Notes under the pieces: generated by a model | Told to the model about the DNA's origin: nothing | The model's database searches: none | Seen by the model: only the letters and a program-made list of their open reading frames with translations | Part shown: piece by piece, positions 13,033-25,500 of the stretch | Numbering within the stretch: the stretch's first letter is position 1 | Layout of the letters: each line of letters begins with the position of its first letter | Assembly (NCBI GenBank): GCA_028671895.1 | Contig: CM053809.1 | Location: 33,455,501-33,519,500 of the forward strand | Length of the DNA stretch: 64,000 bases | Reading direction: 5' to 3' | Origin: Oenanthe sinensis | Lineage: Eukaryota > Streptophyta > Magnoliopsida > Apiales > Apiaceae | Translations under genes and position numbers: made by a program

Positions 13033-14099
13033 TTACTCTTTCTTCTGACTATGTTTTGACACCATCACTTGCAAACACTGGAACACATTCTCCAATTCTG
13101 CTGTACCCTCTTTTAAGTCTAATAGTGAATCACTCTCTTTGTCATTCTGCTTTTTCAAGTCACGAACACACTGAACGCCTGCTCCAACTTTTTCTGACAT
13201 TTCCTGCATTGTTTCGCGCAACTGTAGATTTTCCTCTTGTGCATCTCGTAGTTTTCTTTTCATGTATCGATAACCATCTAGTGACTTTCGTAGTTGTTGG
13301 GATAGGACCTTGTTTTGCTCCTGGAGGTCTACATTTCCTTGCGGTTCTTTTATCTTTTTTCCAGCTTTCTCACTATGTCCTGTGGCAAATTCTTTCACTT
13401 TCTCCAATAGCGAACTGTTTTGTGTTTTGAGGTCGTTAATATGTTCCTCCAGATCACTCAATTCAGAGTTTTTTCTGGCTAGTTCTTTTACCATTATTTC
13501 TTTTTCTTGTCCTAAGCTTGAACACATTATTTCTAATCTCTTTTGTGCTGCCAAGCTTGCGTTTAGCTGTTTAGTCAAAGCTTCCTTCTCATCAGGTGCT
13601 AGTTCAACTGCCTTTCTATCTTTGGGGGCGTTACGAAGTCTAACATCGCTGTTACATCTTTTCAATTCAGTTTCTGATCTTTTAATGCCAAATGATTGAC
13701 ATTTTTGGATTCGGGTTCTAACATTGTCCAAAACGGTCATCATTCCAGCAACCCGTAGCATCCTCCGGCTATCCTTTTGCCCCTTGTTGCAGGCATGTTT
13801 ATGATCTTGGATCAGCTTCAGCAATAACTTAACATTTGCTGCAACACCTGAACACATAAAAATATATTTTTTAAAGAAAATATAAAAACTGAGGGTATCT
13901 AATTACATGATAAAAACAAACTAAACAAAACAAGGATGATCCTAAGATGTTTCAGCCATGGTTATCTTCATAAAATCTCATATTTCTCAGACAAAAACCG
14001 TATGTTAGCTCTAACTCCTTAGTTACCTTCCAAAGCTGAATCATCATATTGATCCGACGTAGGTAAATCAGGAGAAGAATTAGTTCTGAGCCCGTTCAT
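13033..14099 (-). CDS. Uncharacterised coiled-coil protein (2 exons)
   Basis: Exon 1 is 14027-14099 and exon 2 is 13033-13847, both on the minus strand; they join in phase to 295 residues, starting MNGLRTNSSPDLP. After an acidic N-terminus comes a compact segment beginning GVAANVKLLLKLIQDH (about residues 25-75). Residues from about 110 onward are rich in charged heptads (KEALTKQL, SELSDLEEHINDL, NLQLRETMQEM), predicting long coiled coils to about residue 285. No catalytic motif, signal peptide or membrane segment is visible. The N-terminal block looks conserved-family-like, but I cannot name the family; structural, cytoskeletal or scaffolding roles would only be guesses. It is convergent with BRCA1, with about 0.9 kb between stop codons. 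Confidence 0.75.
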
Positions 14100-15639
14100 A
14101 ATTTAACAGAAGATTAATCGTATATTTCTTCCGAAAAAAGGAAGCAAAACAAACAATGATTTCAAGATTCAATAGCCCTTTGATGTAGTGAAGATATTCG
14201 AATATAGCGAGGGAGGGTACAAATAATCAAGATGCAATCAAGACAATGGTGAAGAGATATATTTCAGAAGAAAAGAAAAGGAGGGTGTGTAAAATTTTGA
14301 TAAAGAAGAGTGAAAAAAAATATTGTAATGAGTTTCTAGAGAAGCAAAGAAGAGAGGTTGCTTGTGCATTCCCTCCCTTGTTTCTCTATCTCTGCTCCTC
14401 ATTTCTTCAAACCTTTGTGTCATACAATATTCTATGATTATTTTGTTGGTGTTAGCTCATTACATGATTTGGTTGGTTCATGGTAGTTAAGTTTCCCGCA
14501 ATTATTGGTTAATTTGTTTGACCTTTTCCATTGGAACATTGTTGCTTCAATGCTTTGGTTGACTTGAGGACAATCATCTTTTGCTGCCTTCATTTATCAA
14601 TTTTAGTGTATACTAATAATATATACACATTGTTGCTTCATGCTTGTGAAAATATCTGTTTGTTATCTTTTTGAATCCTGCTCAATCTCAAAGATATAAT
14701 TTTTATATACAATTAGTTGTTTAGAAATGAGATTCGATTCCCTAAATATAGATTATCGTTTTTCATATACATATTTTGTATTTATAATTTATAATATAAG
14801 ATGGCGGGGAATCGAAGTCGGTCTTGTTTTAGAAATTGAAGATACAATGAGCTTCCAATAATTTTGATCATGAAATGTTATTGAGAAATAAAAATTTATA
14901 TCAATAAAAAATTTATAATTATTTTTATTATAAAATTATTTGATCGACTAATTATTTATATATATCCGAATGTTTTGAAACTCGTATAATTATTTAATTT
15001 ATTTTTTTATGTATAAATTGATCAAATTTAATAAAATATTGATCTTTATTTATTATACAAGTTCACGTTAAATTTTTAGAAAGTGAACAGAAAAAAAGAT
15101 GATTAAGAAATTGATTGATAAGGTGTTAAATGACATTTCCTCATTAGAAATATTTAATTTAAATTTAAAAAATATAGAGTTCATTTATTTTATACTATAA
15201 ATTATTTATTTATTATATATAAAATAAACGGACTCATATTCCTTCTATTTTTAATTCCATTCTCACCTAATCATTTTTTCACTAATAAAACTAGTGAAAT
15301 AAGTTTATAATTTATTTAGAAATTCAATTTTTTTTAATTTTAAATTTGGTCAAACTAATTTAAATAACTAAATTATATGAATTTAAATTTTATTTAAAAT
15401 TCAAAATATTTAAATATTAATATAAATTTAAAAGTTTAAAATAACAATTAAATTTATATCATTTAAAATGTAGTGCACAATATTAAAATATTTTTATAAA
15501 ATATATTCCATTATTAAATAATTATATATATAATAAATAATAATATATATATTGTTTATATTATTATTTTTGCCCAATAACAAAGAAAAATTAATTAGTG
15601 CGGTTTTAACATACATAACTGTCCCGTATGTAACCGGGT
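14100..15639. other. 5' flank of the coiled-coil gene and AT-rich spacer
   Basis: Contains the presumed leader and promoter of the minus-strand gene up to about 14450, followed by AT-rich sequence. No further gene or defined repeat is visible. Confidence 0.5.
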
Positions 15640-16200
15640 GACCTAAACCTCTCAAAATCAATGGGGTCCATCTCAATTCCCGTCCCACCGGCGACGGGAA
15701 CCAATCGGAAGATCTGCCGGAGCTAACAGCTCTGATTGTACTGCATGTAGGTATGCTCTGTATAAGATGTGTTTGTTCTTGTATTTTTTATTTATATATA
15801 AATATATGCTGGGGTTCTAAAAATTGGATTAAGTGGATGATTAAGCAAATGCTTAGGCAAAATAGGATTATAAAGCACTTCAATTTTGCACTAAGCGGGT
15901 AATTATGTGTTTTTGAGATTAGGAGGCTAATTAAGCTGAGCTCTTAAGACAAATACAATGTATATGTAAGCTTTGAACTCGTATATTCACGATATTTTAG
16001 TCCTCTATTATGATAATAATCAGACGATCTAATTAGCGGAAAAATTGAAATGATCACAAATACTTAGGTATAGTTTATGTTCCTTGGTTAATCGCATTCT
16101 AGTATTTTTGATAAGTTAGGAAATGAATGTGTAATTTTTGTTGGTTTGAGTTATATGTAGTTTGCTTTTTTCTACTTTATACATAATGCTGTGTGTGTGT
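15640..16200 (+). pseudogene. Relic of a third SKIP19-like F-box gene (5' part)
   Basis: Positions 15650-15752 align by eye with the first 100 bases of the intact F-box gene at 17304: context acctctcaaaatc then ATGGGGTCCATCTCAATT, a degenerate region, gatctgcc, and gcatgtaggt matching gcgtgtaggt. The codons around the tryptophan-rich NWLELP motif are deleted, and the frame is lost soon after. Further on, 16099-16140 (ataagttaggaaatgaatgt) resembles the start of intron 1 of the intact gene. No LRR exon is seen before the next gene, so only the 5' part remains. Confidence 0.65.
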
Positions 16201-17303
16201 GTGTACAAGTGCCGACCTTTATTTAAAAAATGTTGTAGTAATTGAAACCTAGAATTATGAATTTATGATGCATATGTATATACAAATTTTTATTGTATAC
16301 ATAGAAGTGCTTGACCCAAAGATGTAGTAATTGTGTTTAATTATTTATTATATTTAGATTTTCCCGGGCATGCTTTTTTATGTAGGTGTTTGTCTCATTT
16401 TAATGGGATGTGATCTTTTTATTTGTGATTCTTATTGGTACATTTGGAATTAGGTTTACCACTGTGGCCTGAATGTTTAAGGTTATAACATTTAATCATT
16501 TTTTATTGGGTTTAGCAGTTACCTCGTTTGTGCTCCTTGTATGTTATAGTGAATTACACCCTACACGTATTTAATGGTTTCTTGAAACTCAAGAATAACT
16601 AAAAAAGAAAAAGTTACCTGTGATTCCTCACTATAATATATATGTATACTCATTCCCCAACATGTTAATTGATAGTTTTTGGTTGCATTTTTTGGAGAAA
16701 ATCTCAAGCAGAAGAAAAAGTTACGGTGAAAGGCTTTTAGTGGGTACCTAAATGCAGAATAAATATGTTGTTATTATGTATTCTTGATTAATGTGTTGAA
16801 AGTTGGGCTATGTCGTGCATAGGAGTGGATCTCTTGCCATCATGGTTGCCTTTGGTGATACATGTGATGCAGCTTATGTGAATTTAACGCATTTATTATA
16901 TGTGTATGTTTATATATGTACATGTATTATGTGTATATTCATGATTTTTCAGTTGAGCCATGTGGCACCACATTAGATTTCCATTGCGATTTTTATTTAA
17001 AATAATTGAAACTTCACCAACATGATATGTATAGTAACTTTAAATACTTTAGCGAACCCCCTAGACATTTATGATTCAAATGAAATATTATAGGAAACTA
17101 GTGACCACTTTGATATTTAATCTGTTGTATGACCCAAACCATGCAGGCCCAAGACTGTATATAGCAGGCCGATCCATCTCATTTTCACTCATCAAACCCT
17201 AACATTTACATAAAAATTAAAAATTATACTGCATATATATAGTGTGTTTATATATGCACATTTTAGAACTCTACAAACCTCATGACCTGGACCTCTAAAA
17301 TCG
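16201..17303. other. Intergenic sequence upstream of the first intact F-box gene
   Basis: No gene is visible. A short GT microsatellite lies at about 16191-16205. TATA-like tatatatag at about 17236 lies 65 bp before the F-box start codon and could serve as its core promoter. Confidence 0.45.
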
Positions 17304-20300
17304 ATGGCGTCCACCTCAATTGGCCTCTCATCTCAGGTGGAAACAAGCCGGAATTGGCTGGAACTCCCGCCGGATCTACTAACGTCAATATTTATGCGTG
17401 TAGGTTCAGTTGATCTAATAACTGCTCGAAAAGTGTGTAAAACATGGCGTGCAATCTGCTCTAACCCGGCTATGTGGCGAGTTGTGGATATTAGGTATGT
17501 GGATAATTTTTATCTCCTTTATAATGATACAGAATCTGATTATTGTTCTAAACTGGAGGGGGCGGCTAAACAAGCTGTAGACTTGAGCTGTGGACAAATG
17601 ATTGATTTAACAATAGAGCATTTTGGGTCTGATAATCTGCTTCGCTATGTCTCCGATCGGTATGATCTATTCCTAGTGCACTAGTTTTTCTTGATAATCT
17701 AGGAAATGAATGTTTAATTTTTGGTTAATTTTCAATTACATTATAATCCAATTGGTATAATCTATGTTCCTAGTACAGTAGTTTTTTTAATAATTTAGGA
17801 AACAAATGTTTAATTTTGGTTAATTTTCAATTGCACTATAATTTATATGTTTGGTTTGATTCATATGTTCTATAAATTATGCTCTGTGACGTGTATATAT
17901 AGGTTTTCTTAATCCAAGAACGTACTAATAAAAAACTGAAAAAGTAAAATAAAACAAAAAATAACACAATCAACCAAATCTTCCTATTTATGATTTTGTT
18001 ACTCAAATCTTCCCAATTTATGATACTCAAATCTTCACATGTCTGGGTTTATGGAGGAAGTTGCACGTAAAGCCAAATTATAAGCAACCTTTCCAACACC
18101 GGATAGCACCTCAAAGGGTCTGTTGAAACGACGGGATAATTTCTCTTTTTTTCAAATAGTGAGGGATCATTGATGGTATAGTTTCAACTTAACCGGCATA
18201 TACTCCTCAACTGCAAATTGTTCATTGCGCCTCCTCTTGTATGCTAAATCTTTTATTGTTTGTTGAGCTCGAATCAATCAACTGCAAATTGTTCATCGCG
18301 CCTCCTCTTGTACGCTAAATCTTTATTGTTTGTTGAGCTCGAATCAAGTGCATCTTAAGGTCATCGAATTGTATATCACTCTTCAAACATCTCCTCTGTC
18401 TAAGAGGCCGAAGTATTAATATTCTTGTATCAAATAAGGGCAGACGGGTCTTGATCATTCAGAATTCTAAATGGGGTGTAATGTGATGTTGTATGAAATG
18501 AAGTATTTGTACCAATATTCTGTCCAGGCTAATACATCCATGAAGGTGGTTGTCCTGAAGCATAGCCCCGTAAGTATGTCGCTGACAGCGATTCACGAGT
18601 TCTTGCCAAAAATGGCTGGTAAAGGCATCGTCTCTATCCCACATGGTGGACCTAGGCAGTCTATGGAGGATTGGAGACGTACCACTTTGTGAAGAAATGA
18701 TTCAGCAACTTCACTAGCAGTTTCATATACCACAAAGAATAGAATTTAGATCTTCAAAAAGCATGTTTGAAGGACCCACAGGGCGGTAACTAGAAGGGAG
18801 GAGATCCCGATCTAGACTGCTAACTAAGGACTACGAGATAGCCTAGTGGCAAAGGTTTATTTCTTTCCATGGCGGTGGTAAAGGTCTATTCCTCTCCCAT
18901 GATGGATCATGGGTTTCGAATCCCTATGCAGTATGCCGATTGCCGGGGATCATTTTCAAAAAAAACCTACATTGTACTTGATTTATTTCATGGTAGTACT
19001 GATATTTGATAGTTTAGACTAGTCACTAGGGATTACGAGATAGCCTAGTGATAAAGGTCTATCCCTCTCCCATGACACAACACGGGTTTCGAATCCTTAT
19101 GCTGGATCCTGGGGGTCGTTTTCGGAAACAACCTGTAGGCCATAATGTACTTCGTTTATTTCATGGTTATACTGATATTTGATAGTTTAAATTATCAAGT
19201 TATTAGACTTAGTAACTACGGTTTATGAGTTGGCCTAGTGGTGAAGGTCTTTTCTCCCCCATGACAGAGCATGGGTTTCGAATCCTTATGCGGTATGCTG
19301 GGGATCGGAAACAGCATTTGAATAGTAGAGGTACGGTTGCATAAAACTTACCCTCCCCTGTCCACAAGCGGGATATAGTGGGTACGTTTTTTTTTTTTTT
19401 TAAAGACTAGTAACAAATTTTTTGTTATGTAATGAGATTTTAGTTAATCCTGTTACCTTGGGGTTCTAAAACCAGTTTATTGGAAACCATTAACTTATTG
19501 TCTTATATAGTGATATTAGCTAAGAAGCAAGTTTCAGGGATAGAGGGATTCGAAAAATATGATTATACGGGGAAAAATATCATAAATATATATTTGATGT
19601 TATGTATAATAAAATCTAATAGCAAAACTAAAAAGTATGCAAATTAAATTAAATGCATAGCTTTAGTCATCTAAAATGCAAGATATTAAGTTTTTTCTTA
19701 GAAGTGAATATATAGAAACAGAGTTTTTTTTTCTTTTGTAATTATCATCAATACTGAACACCAATTTTGAGCACGATTCTTGAAAAGAAAAATTAAAGTT
19801 GGGAATGTGCAAGTGTCCCAAACGGGGGTATGTCGTATGTTAAATAACTTAAGCAACCTCTGCTTCCTATGATATACGACTACAAATTAATTGACTGACT
19901 AAATTCATTACTAATTTGCCATTGCCAATTATTATTACTAACGTTTTATATTTCCTTTTAATTATATGTTTCTGATGTGCAAATTCATATATTTGGAGTT
20001 CTTATATTTAGTGTGTTTCTCTTGCATAAAGCAGCACCACGCACACTCTGCTGCGCTTATACTTTATGGGTGTTTGCTCTTGGTGCGTATTTTGTGTTTA
20101 AAACTATAGAATGCAACTAGCCATAAGTATATGCATCTGGGATATAAATGTGACATGTTTTTGGTGTTCATGAGCAAATATTGACTTTTGTCACCTTTCT
20201 TTCCAACATGTACACAGATCATGTCAACTGAGACGTCTACGGCTTGTATCTTGCAGTAGCATTACGGATGAAGGGTTGAGTGAAATGGTTAGCAAACTTG

Positions 20301-20782
20301 CTTTGTTGGAGGAACTCCACCTTTTCCAGATCTACATCTCAAAACAAGCTATTGAAGTCATAGGGCGTTGTTGTCCTCAGCTGAAGTCATTTAGCTTAAG
20401 CAGACCAGATTTTTGTTGTCCATATTATGGGTGGAATGAGGAAGCTCTAGCTATTGCAGAAAATTTGCCTGGACTACGTCATGTGCAGCTTATTGGAAAT
20501 TGGATGACAAGTTTAGGCCTGCAGGCCATTCTCGAGAACTGTCTTCATCTTGAATCTCTTGATATGCGGCAGTGTTTCAATGTTGCTAACCTTGGACTTG
20601 ATTTAGAAAGGCGGCTATTTCAGCAGATAAAAAATATCAAGCTCCCATTTGACTCTACTGAGGACTATGAATTTGGTATTGAAATTTATGTTTCTTCTGA
20701 CGAGGATTTTCCTTCTCAGTTATCTGTTATGTCTGGTGGCAGTGACACAGATTCTGATAAATTAAACGTTGATGATATTTGA
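17304..20782 (+). CDS. SKIP19-like F-box/LRR protein, tandem copy A (2 exons)
   Basis: Exons 17304-17659 and 20218-20782 join in phase (gat cg|a tca) to 306 residues. An F-box motif lies at about residues 17-60 (NWLELPPDLLTSIF, ARKVCKTWRAICSNPAMWR). Leucine-rich repeats follow (LRRLRLVSC, LEELHLF, CPQLKSFSL, LRHVQL, LESLDMRQC). The last 35 or so residues form an acidic, serine/aspartate-rich tail. The family acts as the substrate receptor of SCF (SKP1-cullin1-F-box) ubiquitin ligases; the target is unknown. Length and layout match the SKIP19/FBL group. The single 2.56-kb intron holds a gypsy relic and SINE units. Its first 200 bases include a tandem duplication (17656-17752, 17755-17850) that also copies the donor context. 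Copy B at 22588 has the same intron position and an exon 1 of identical length. Confidence 0.9.
18030..18715 (-). mobile_element. Decayed Ty3/gypsy integrase fragment in F-box intron
   Basis: Read on the minus strand, interrupted by stops and frameshifts, the segment shows typical gypsy integrase pieces: DDAFTSHFWQEL (core, about 18600-18660), TEYWYKYFISYNIT (about 18490-18540), LIRAQQTIK and KRRRNEQFAVEEYMPVKL (linker), and KLSRRFNRPFEVL then GKVAYNLAL (C-terminal, about 18050-18150). The core is internally deleted between the first two pieces. A 71-bp internal tandem duplication spans 18207-18277 and 18278-18347. No LTRs were found, so this is an old truncated relic. Confidence 0.8.
18819..19404 (+). 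repeat. Three tandem tRNA-derived SINE units, about 195 bp each
   Basis: Units start near 18819, 19017 and 19210. Each has an A-box-like TAGCCTAGTGGCAAAGG (or TTGGCCTAGTGGTGAAGG) and a B-box-like GGTTTCGAATCC, the split RNA polymerase III promoter of tRNA-derived SINEs. Units 1 and 2 lack the SINE 3' body and are followed by the same spacer (gatttatttcatggt, actgatatttgatagttta). Unit 3 continues into a SINE-like 3' body (ttaccctcccctgtcc) and ends in a run of T at about 19387-19401. Tandem duplication of a truncated SINE plus host spacer explains the pattern. Confidence 0.75.
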
Positions 20783-21284
20783 TGGTATGTCAAGCTTATT
20801 TCCTTGAGTAACTGAATGTTAGGATTATTTGCTTACATTTGACTGTTTGAGCATATTCTTCTTCTTTCAAAGCCTTTACTATCTTCTAGTTAATAACATT
20901 GAGTGGGCATATCTCTTGGCACTCACAACCTTTGTCAGCTAATGTAGGTGTGAATGTTGCTGCTTGCTGGTTGGAACATATCGACGCAGTCTGTTAAGCA
21001 ATAAGCTATCCGCTGCAGTCCCCAGAATTATCTGATCATGCAAGTTGCGTGTTGTTCAAGGCACTTTGGTGAAAGCTCTAATTAGGGTTTTATTAGTTTA
21101 TTCATTACTACATTTATTTATACATTTTTAATCTGTGGATGATAAAAATGTTTTGCTTTTAAAGATCTACACCTGTAGCTGTACAATTTCGTTCCATGTG
21201 AACCCCTTGTTTTTATTCTGTTTGTCATAAGCACATGATACTTGGATAAATCATGTTGGTTGAGGAATTTGGCTATGGTTCAGA
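20783..21284. other. 3' flank of F-box copy A
   Basis: Presumed 3' untranslated region and flank; its first bases after the stop (tggtatgt) match the same place after copy B (26776 on), as expected for a tandem duplicate. No other feature is visible. Confidence 0.5.
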
Positions 21285-21678
21285 GCCTGTTTGTGTAACA
21301 TGGCTTTAAGTAAAAAATGACTTCTAGGAGCTTTTGACGTGTTTGTGTACTCCGGCTTTAAGCTAGCTTTTAGGAGAAAAGTTCCATTAAGTAAGAAGTA
21401 CCTAAAAGGTACTTTTGCTTATGACTTTTTGACTTTTCGATTATTTTTTTTTTTTGCTTCCATGACTCTTGTAAAGTATAAATAATATGAATTTAAAATT
21501 TTTTAAAGTCAAATTTCACTTAAAGTCAAAATTATTAAACCCCCCATTTAACTTTAAGTTCCATTACCCAAACATATTCATTCAACTTAAAATAAAAAAC
21601 TTTACTTTCTCCATTAAGTTAAAAACACCTCCATTAAGTCAAAAGTAACTTATTTTAAGTAATCCCAAACGGCCTCTC
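21285..21678. mobile_element. Probable MITE with GCCTGTTTG-type ends
   Basis: The left end gagcctgtttgtg and right end cccaaacggcctctc are imperfect inverted repeats, resembling the terminus type of the Tourist-like elements at 1300, 38971 and 50017. The interior has self-complementary parts (aagtcaaaag, cttttgactt-like). The target duplication is not certain, and no coding is visible. Confidence 0.45.
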
Positions 21679-21822
21679 AGTTTTCTGTGATCATAACTGC
21701 TTTTAATTCTACAGTCTTTTGTGATCATAACTGCTTTTAATTCTACCGTTCTATTTTATAGTGTTATATATATTTCACAAATAAGAAAATATAAAACTTT
21801 TTTCTCAAAAAAGAAAAAAATA

Positions 21823-22104
21823 TACTCCTTCCGATTGTTTACAATTTTTATTTGTGGATGTACCACCCAATTCTTTACATATCAAAAATAGTACAGTAAA
21901 TTTTTATATTATAAAATTTACTCTCACCCACTATTTTCTTCCCATATTTTCAAATCTATCAATTAAATATCAACTGATCTCACAATTTTACCCATTTTTC
22001 CTTTTTTTTCATTTACTTTCCCTTCTTTTTCATATTATTTTATACAATTTTCTTAACCTCCGTACCCAACTCAAATGTAAACAATCGGAAGGACGGAGGG
22101 AGTA
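21823..22104. mobile_element. Stowaway-like MITE, about 280 bp
   Basis: The ends are TACTCCTTCCGATTGTTTAC and, at the right, gtaaacaatcgg...acggagggagta, with TA at both borders as in Tc1/mariner-derived Stowaway MITEs. The interior is alignable with the element at 24851-25125 (shared cacccacta, cccac and cttaacctccgt). No coding capacity. Confidence 0.75.
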
Positions 22105-22587
22105 TATAAATTTAAAAAAAATACAATCTTAATTTTTTTACACGAATATGATTTAAAAATTTTATATTTAAAAATACAACTACACTTTATAATTAATAAA
22201 ATGCAATTTCTATATAATTTTATTCAAGTTGTATTAAATACATTTCTCAAGTTGATTAAAAATATTGTAACTATTTAAATAAGCAATGCAATTTTATGAG
22301 TAACAAAAATTAGATAGAGTGTAATTTTAAAAACAATTAAAATCTTAATGATATTTTATCAAACAGTCGTTGTCATTTCAAATAAATATATCACCATTTT
22401 ACCAAACATATATCAATTCTCAACTTCGTTTACTTATATTATATATATAAATCTATATACAAACAATTACCCTCGTTAACTTTTCATCAATAGTGCAAAC
22501 ATTATATTAAAAAAATCATCATATATTATATATTAGGTAAATCTCAATTAAAGCATTTTACATTACGCCCTAGCCCTTTCAATTTCA
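22105..22587. other. AT-rich upstream region of F-box copy B
   Basis: No gene or defined element is visible; it ends in the presumed short leader of copy B. Confidence 0.45.
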
Positions 22588-25500
22588 ATGGCGACTTCCT
22601 CAATTTCACTCTCACCGCCGGCGAAACCCCACCGGAACTGGCTAGAACTTCCGGCCGAGCTGACGTCATCGATCCTGCAACGCGTTGGCACAGTAGGCGT
22701 GTTAGTGAGTGCGCGAAAAGTGTGCAAATCGTGGCGTACGATCTGCTCCGACCCGGCTATGTGGCGGGTTGTGAATTTGAGGTATTCGGATTGTTTTCAC
22801 TACTTCGATGGGAGTGATTTAGGTTTAGAATTAGAAATGGAGAAGGTTGCTAAGAAAGCTGTCGATTTGAGCTGCGGAGAATTGATCGATTTTAGTGCTG
22901 ATGATTTCGTGTCTGATGATCTGCTTCGATATATCTCCGATCGGTATACTCATTTTTGTTTTTTATTATACATTGCTTATTACTGCCTTTTCGATAATTT
23001 TGGAAATGAAGGTTTAGTTTTGCTTCATTTATCATGGGAATTTGAGTTATTGGATGGTTAATTTTTCTTCGATTGCGATGATTATTTTTGCTGTTTATGT
23101 ATTAGTGACTAGTGTTTTACCGGAATCTTATGTTATATTCTAATAAAGCAATAAATTTACTTGTGTTTGCTTTCTGTTATTATATTTGGGAATCAAGTTC
23201 ATCATTGGTCCAAATGTGGAGCATGAAACATTTGGTGATTCTTTTATTATTGACTTTAGCATTTTAGCTTGATTTTGCTCCATTGTTTATGCTTTGTTTC
23301 TTTTAGTTGCGATGAGCTATATATTAAAAAAACATCAATATATGAGTTATTTGAGGTGTTTGTCTTGAATATACAAACATAAGTGGTTCCTTTTGTGTCA
23401 TTTGTAATAGCTTGGTGATACAGTGCAAAGAACTAAAATACTAAGATGTTGGAATGAAGTTCATTGTAATCTGTTAGGAAGTTTAATCGTATTAGATAAG
23501 TAGATTGCCAAGTATTTTACAGGCTATGGTAGTGGAGTAATAAGATGAGTTGTTTTCATTATTCAGTTATGATAGTGGATTAGTATTATGAAGCATATAT
23601 GGATTTAAAGTAGTTTCCTTATAATTAGGAACGGTTTTAGCCTTTTAGGGTTCTCTTCCTAGAAGGATATCTAATCTTTAACTATTTCTAGACTTCAATT
23701 TTTTAAATTGAAAATTTTCTCTGTTATGGATGGATTGCAATCGCATCCATGCAGTTTTCTCTTAGGATATGGTTAGGGTAGTGCTTCCTCTGTGGTTGAA
23801 TCACCAAGACTATCGTTTAATGTTTTTATCCTGTAATTCTTCTTCTTACTTTCTGTCCTATATTTGTTATAACTTTTTCTGATGAAGTTGTTGGAGGAGT
23901 CCAAAAGCAGTTTAGGGAGAAGAGATTTCTGCTATGTTTCCTGTTAATTTTTCTTTATTTGGAATTAGTATGTTCTAGTCTCCGTAATTGCACGTCTATA
24001 TGAACTTCTTGTTGTGGAACCCTCACACTGTGTATGGGTTAAATTGCAAAATTGGTTGACACCAAACATCTATGAAAAACCTTTGCAAAATGGACGCTTT
24101 ATGTAATTATATAACCAGATTTCCATCTCTGGGATTTCCATCTTAGAAAAACCTTTGCAAAATGGACACTTTATGTTACTAGAAAATGTCTGAAAACCAA
24201 GTACCGACCAAACAAAAAATTTAGGTACTGAACTAATTCAATTACTTGGAAGTGATTTTATCTTTTTCTTTTTTGTTACCCCCTGAGCTTTTCTCTTAAG
24301 TGGGTTTGAGTTTCAGTAACAAGATAATCGTAGTTATCAAAAGTCGCATAACTCTCGTATATGCTATGCAAATGCAAAATGCAGGTTTATAGCCCTTTGC
24401 TTTGGCTTTGCAGTTCACTATGTTTGTGTCTCAGGTGACTGGAATATGAATTGCAAAAAATTACATACTTTACCCATGCGAGATGGGGGGAAATTCTAAA
24501 AACAAAAATTCGTCAATTAAAGTTTGGAACTCAATTTGTAATAGATATTAAGGAGTAGGATGAAAAGTGACCTAGTTGACTGAAAAACCCTAAATTATAC
24601 AGTGTAGAGAGGAGATAGAGATTCACCACTGACATCGTGATTTTCAGTCACATTTGACCGAAATTTTGGCTTCAATCATGAGGTCTAGATGTTTCCAATC
24701 TCTTCTTCTATTCTTCTTCTTCTACTTTCGTGATGCGAATCGCAATGTTATTTTCGTCTCTTCTATTTTCTCTGCAAGACCACATTTTCTACTGGAGTAT
24801 ATATAATTTATAAATACTTGAGTCTGTTTTGTGGCTTCCTATATATTATATACTCCCTCTGTTCCAACCAATTCTTTACACTTTTCTTATTTAGATGTCC
24901 CTCTCAATTGTTTACATTCCAAAACTTTCTAAAAGTAGTAAACTTTTATTATATAAAAATTAATTCCACCCACTACTTTCATCTACCTTTTCAAATCTAT
25001 CAATTAATTATTTATCAGTCCCACCACTTTACCCACTTTTTTTACACTTTCCTAGTACTTTATACATTTTTCTTAACCTCCGTGCCTAACCCAAATGTAA
25101 ACAAATGGGTGGGACGGAGGGAGTATTACTTTATTTCATGGTAAACTGATAGTTAAATTACTTGCTTATAACAATGGTTTTCGAATTTAGTAACTATTTA
25201 TTAATGATTTAATCAAGTTTTCAGTTTATTTAAAAGTAGAATCGTTGATATAGTGATATGAAACTATATATAAAAGTAACTGACTTTTTTATTACTGTTA
25301 TGCTACTGCCAATTATATTACTCATTACGGTATGTATATTATATTGTTCGTATTTTTAGTTTATACTCTGTATGTTACTGTGACCATATTCATGTCGGAT
25401 CCTTAGTTTGACATTCGGACATTTTGAGCAACTGAAGGATCATATATCATATACTAAGGTTGTAAATGAAACGGAGAAGAAAGGAGATAAAGAAGTCGAT

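Noticed and set aside
13056..13699. Two plus-strand frames over 120 codons
   Set aside because: They are antisense to the coiled-coil gene, whose minus-strand exons have proper splice sites.
18829..19300. tRNA genes suggested by A- and B-box motifs
   Set aside because: The segments do not fold into a cloverleaf with acceptor pairing, and their repetition with a 3' body fits SINEs.
21854..25144. Frames of 92 and 108 codons at 21854 and 24818
   Set aside because: Both lie within or over Stowaway-like MITEs and have low-complexity hydrophobic translations.
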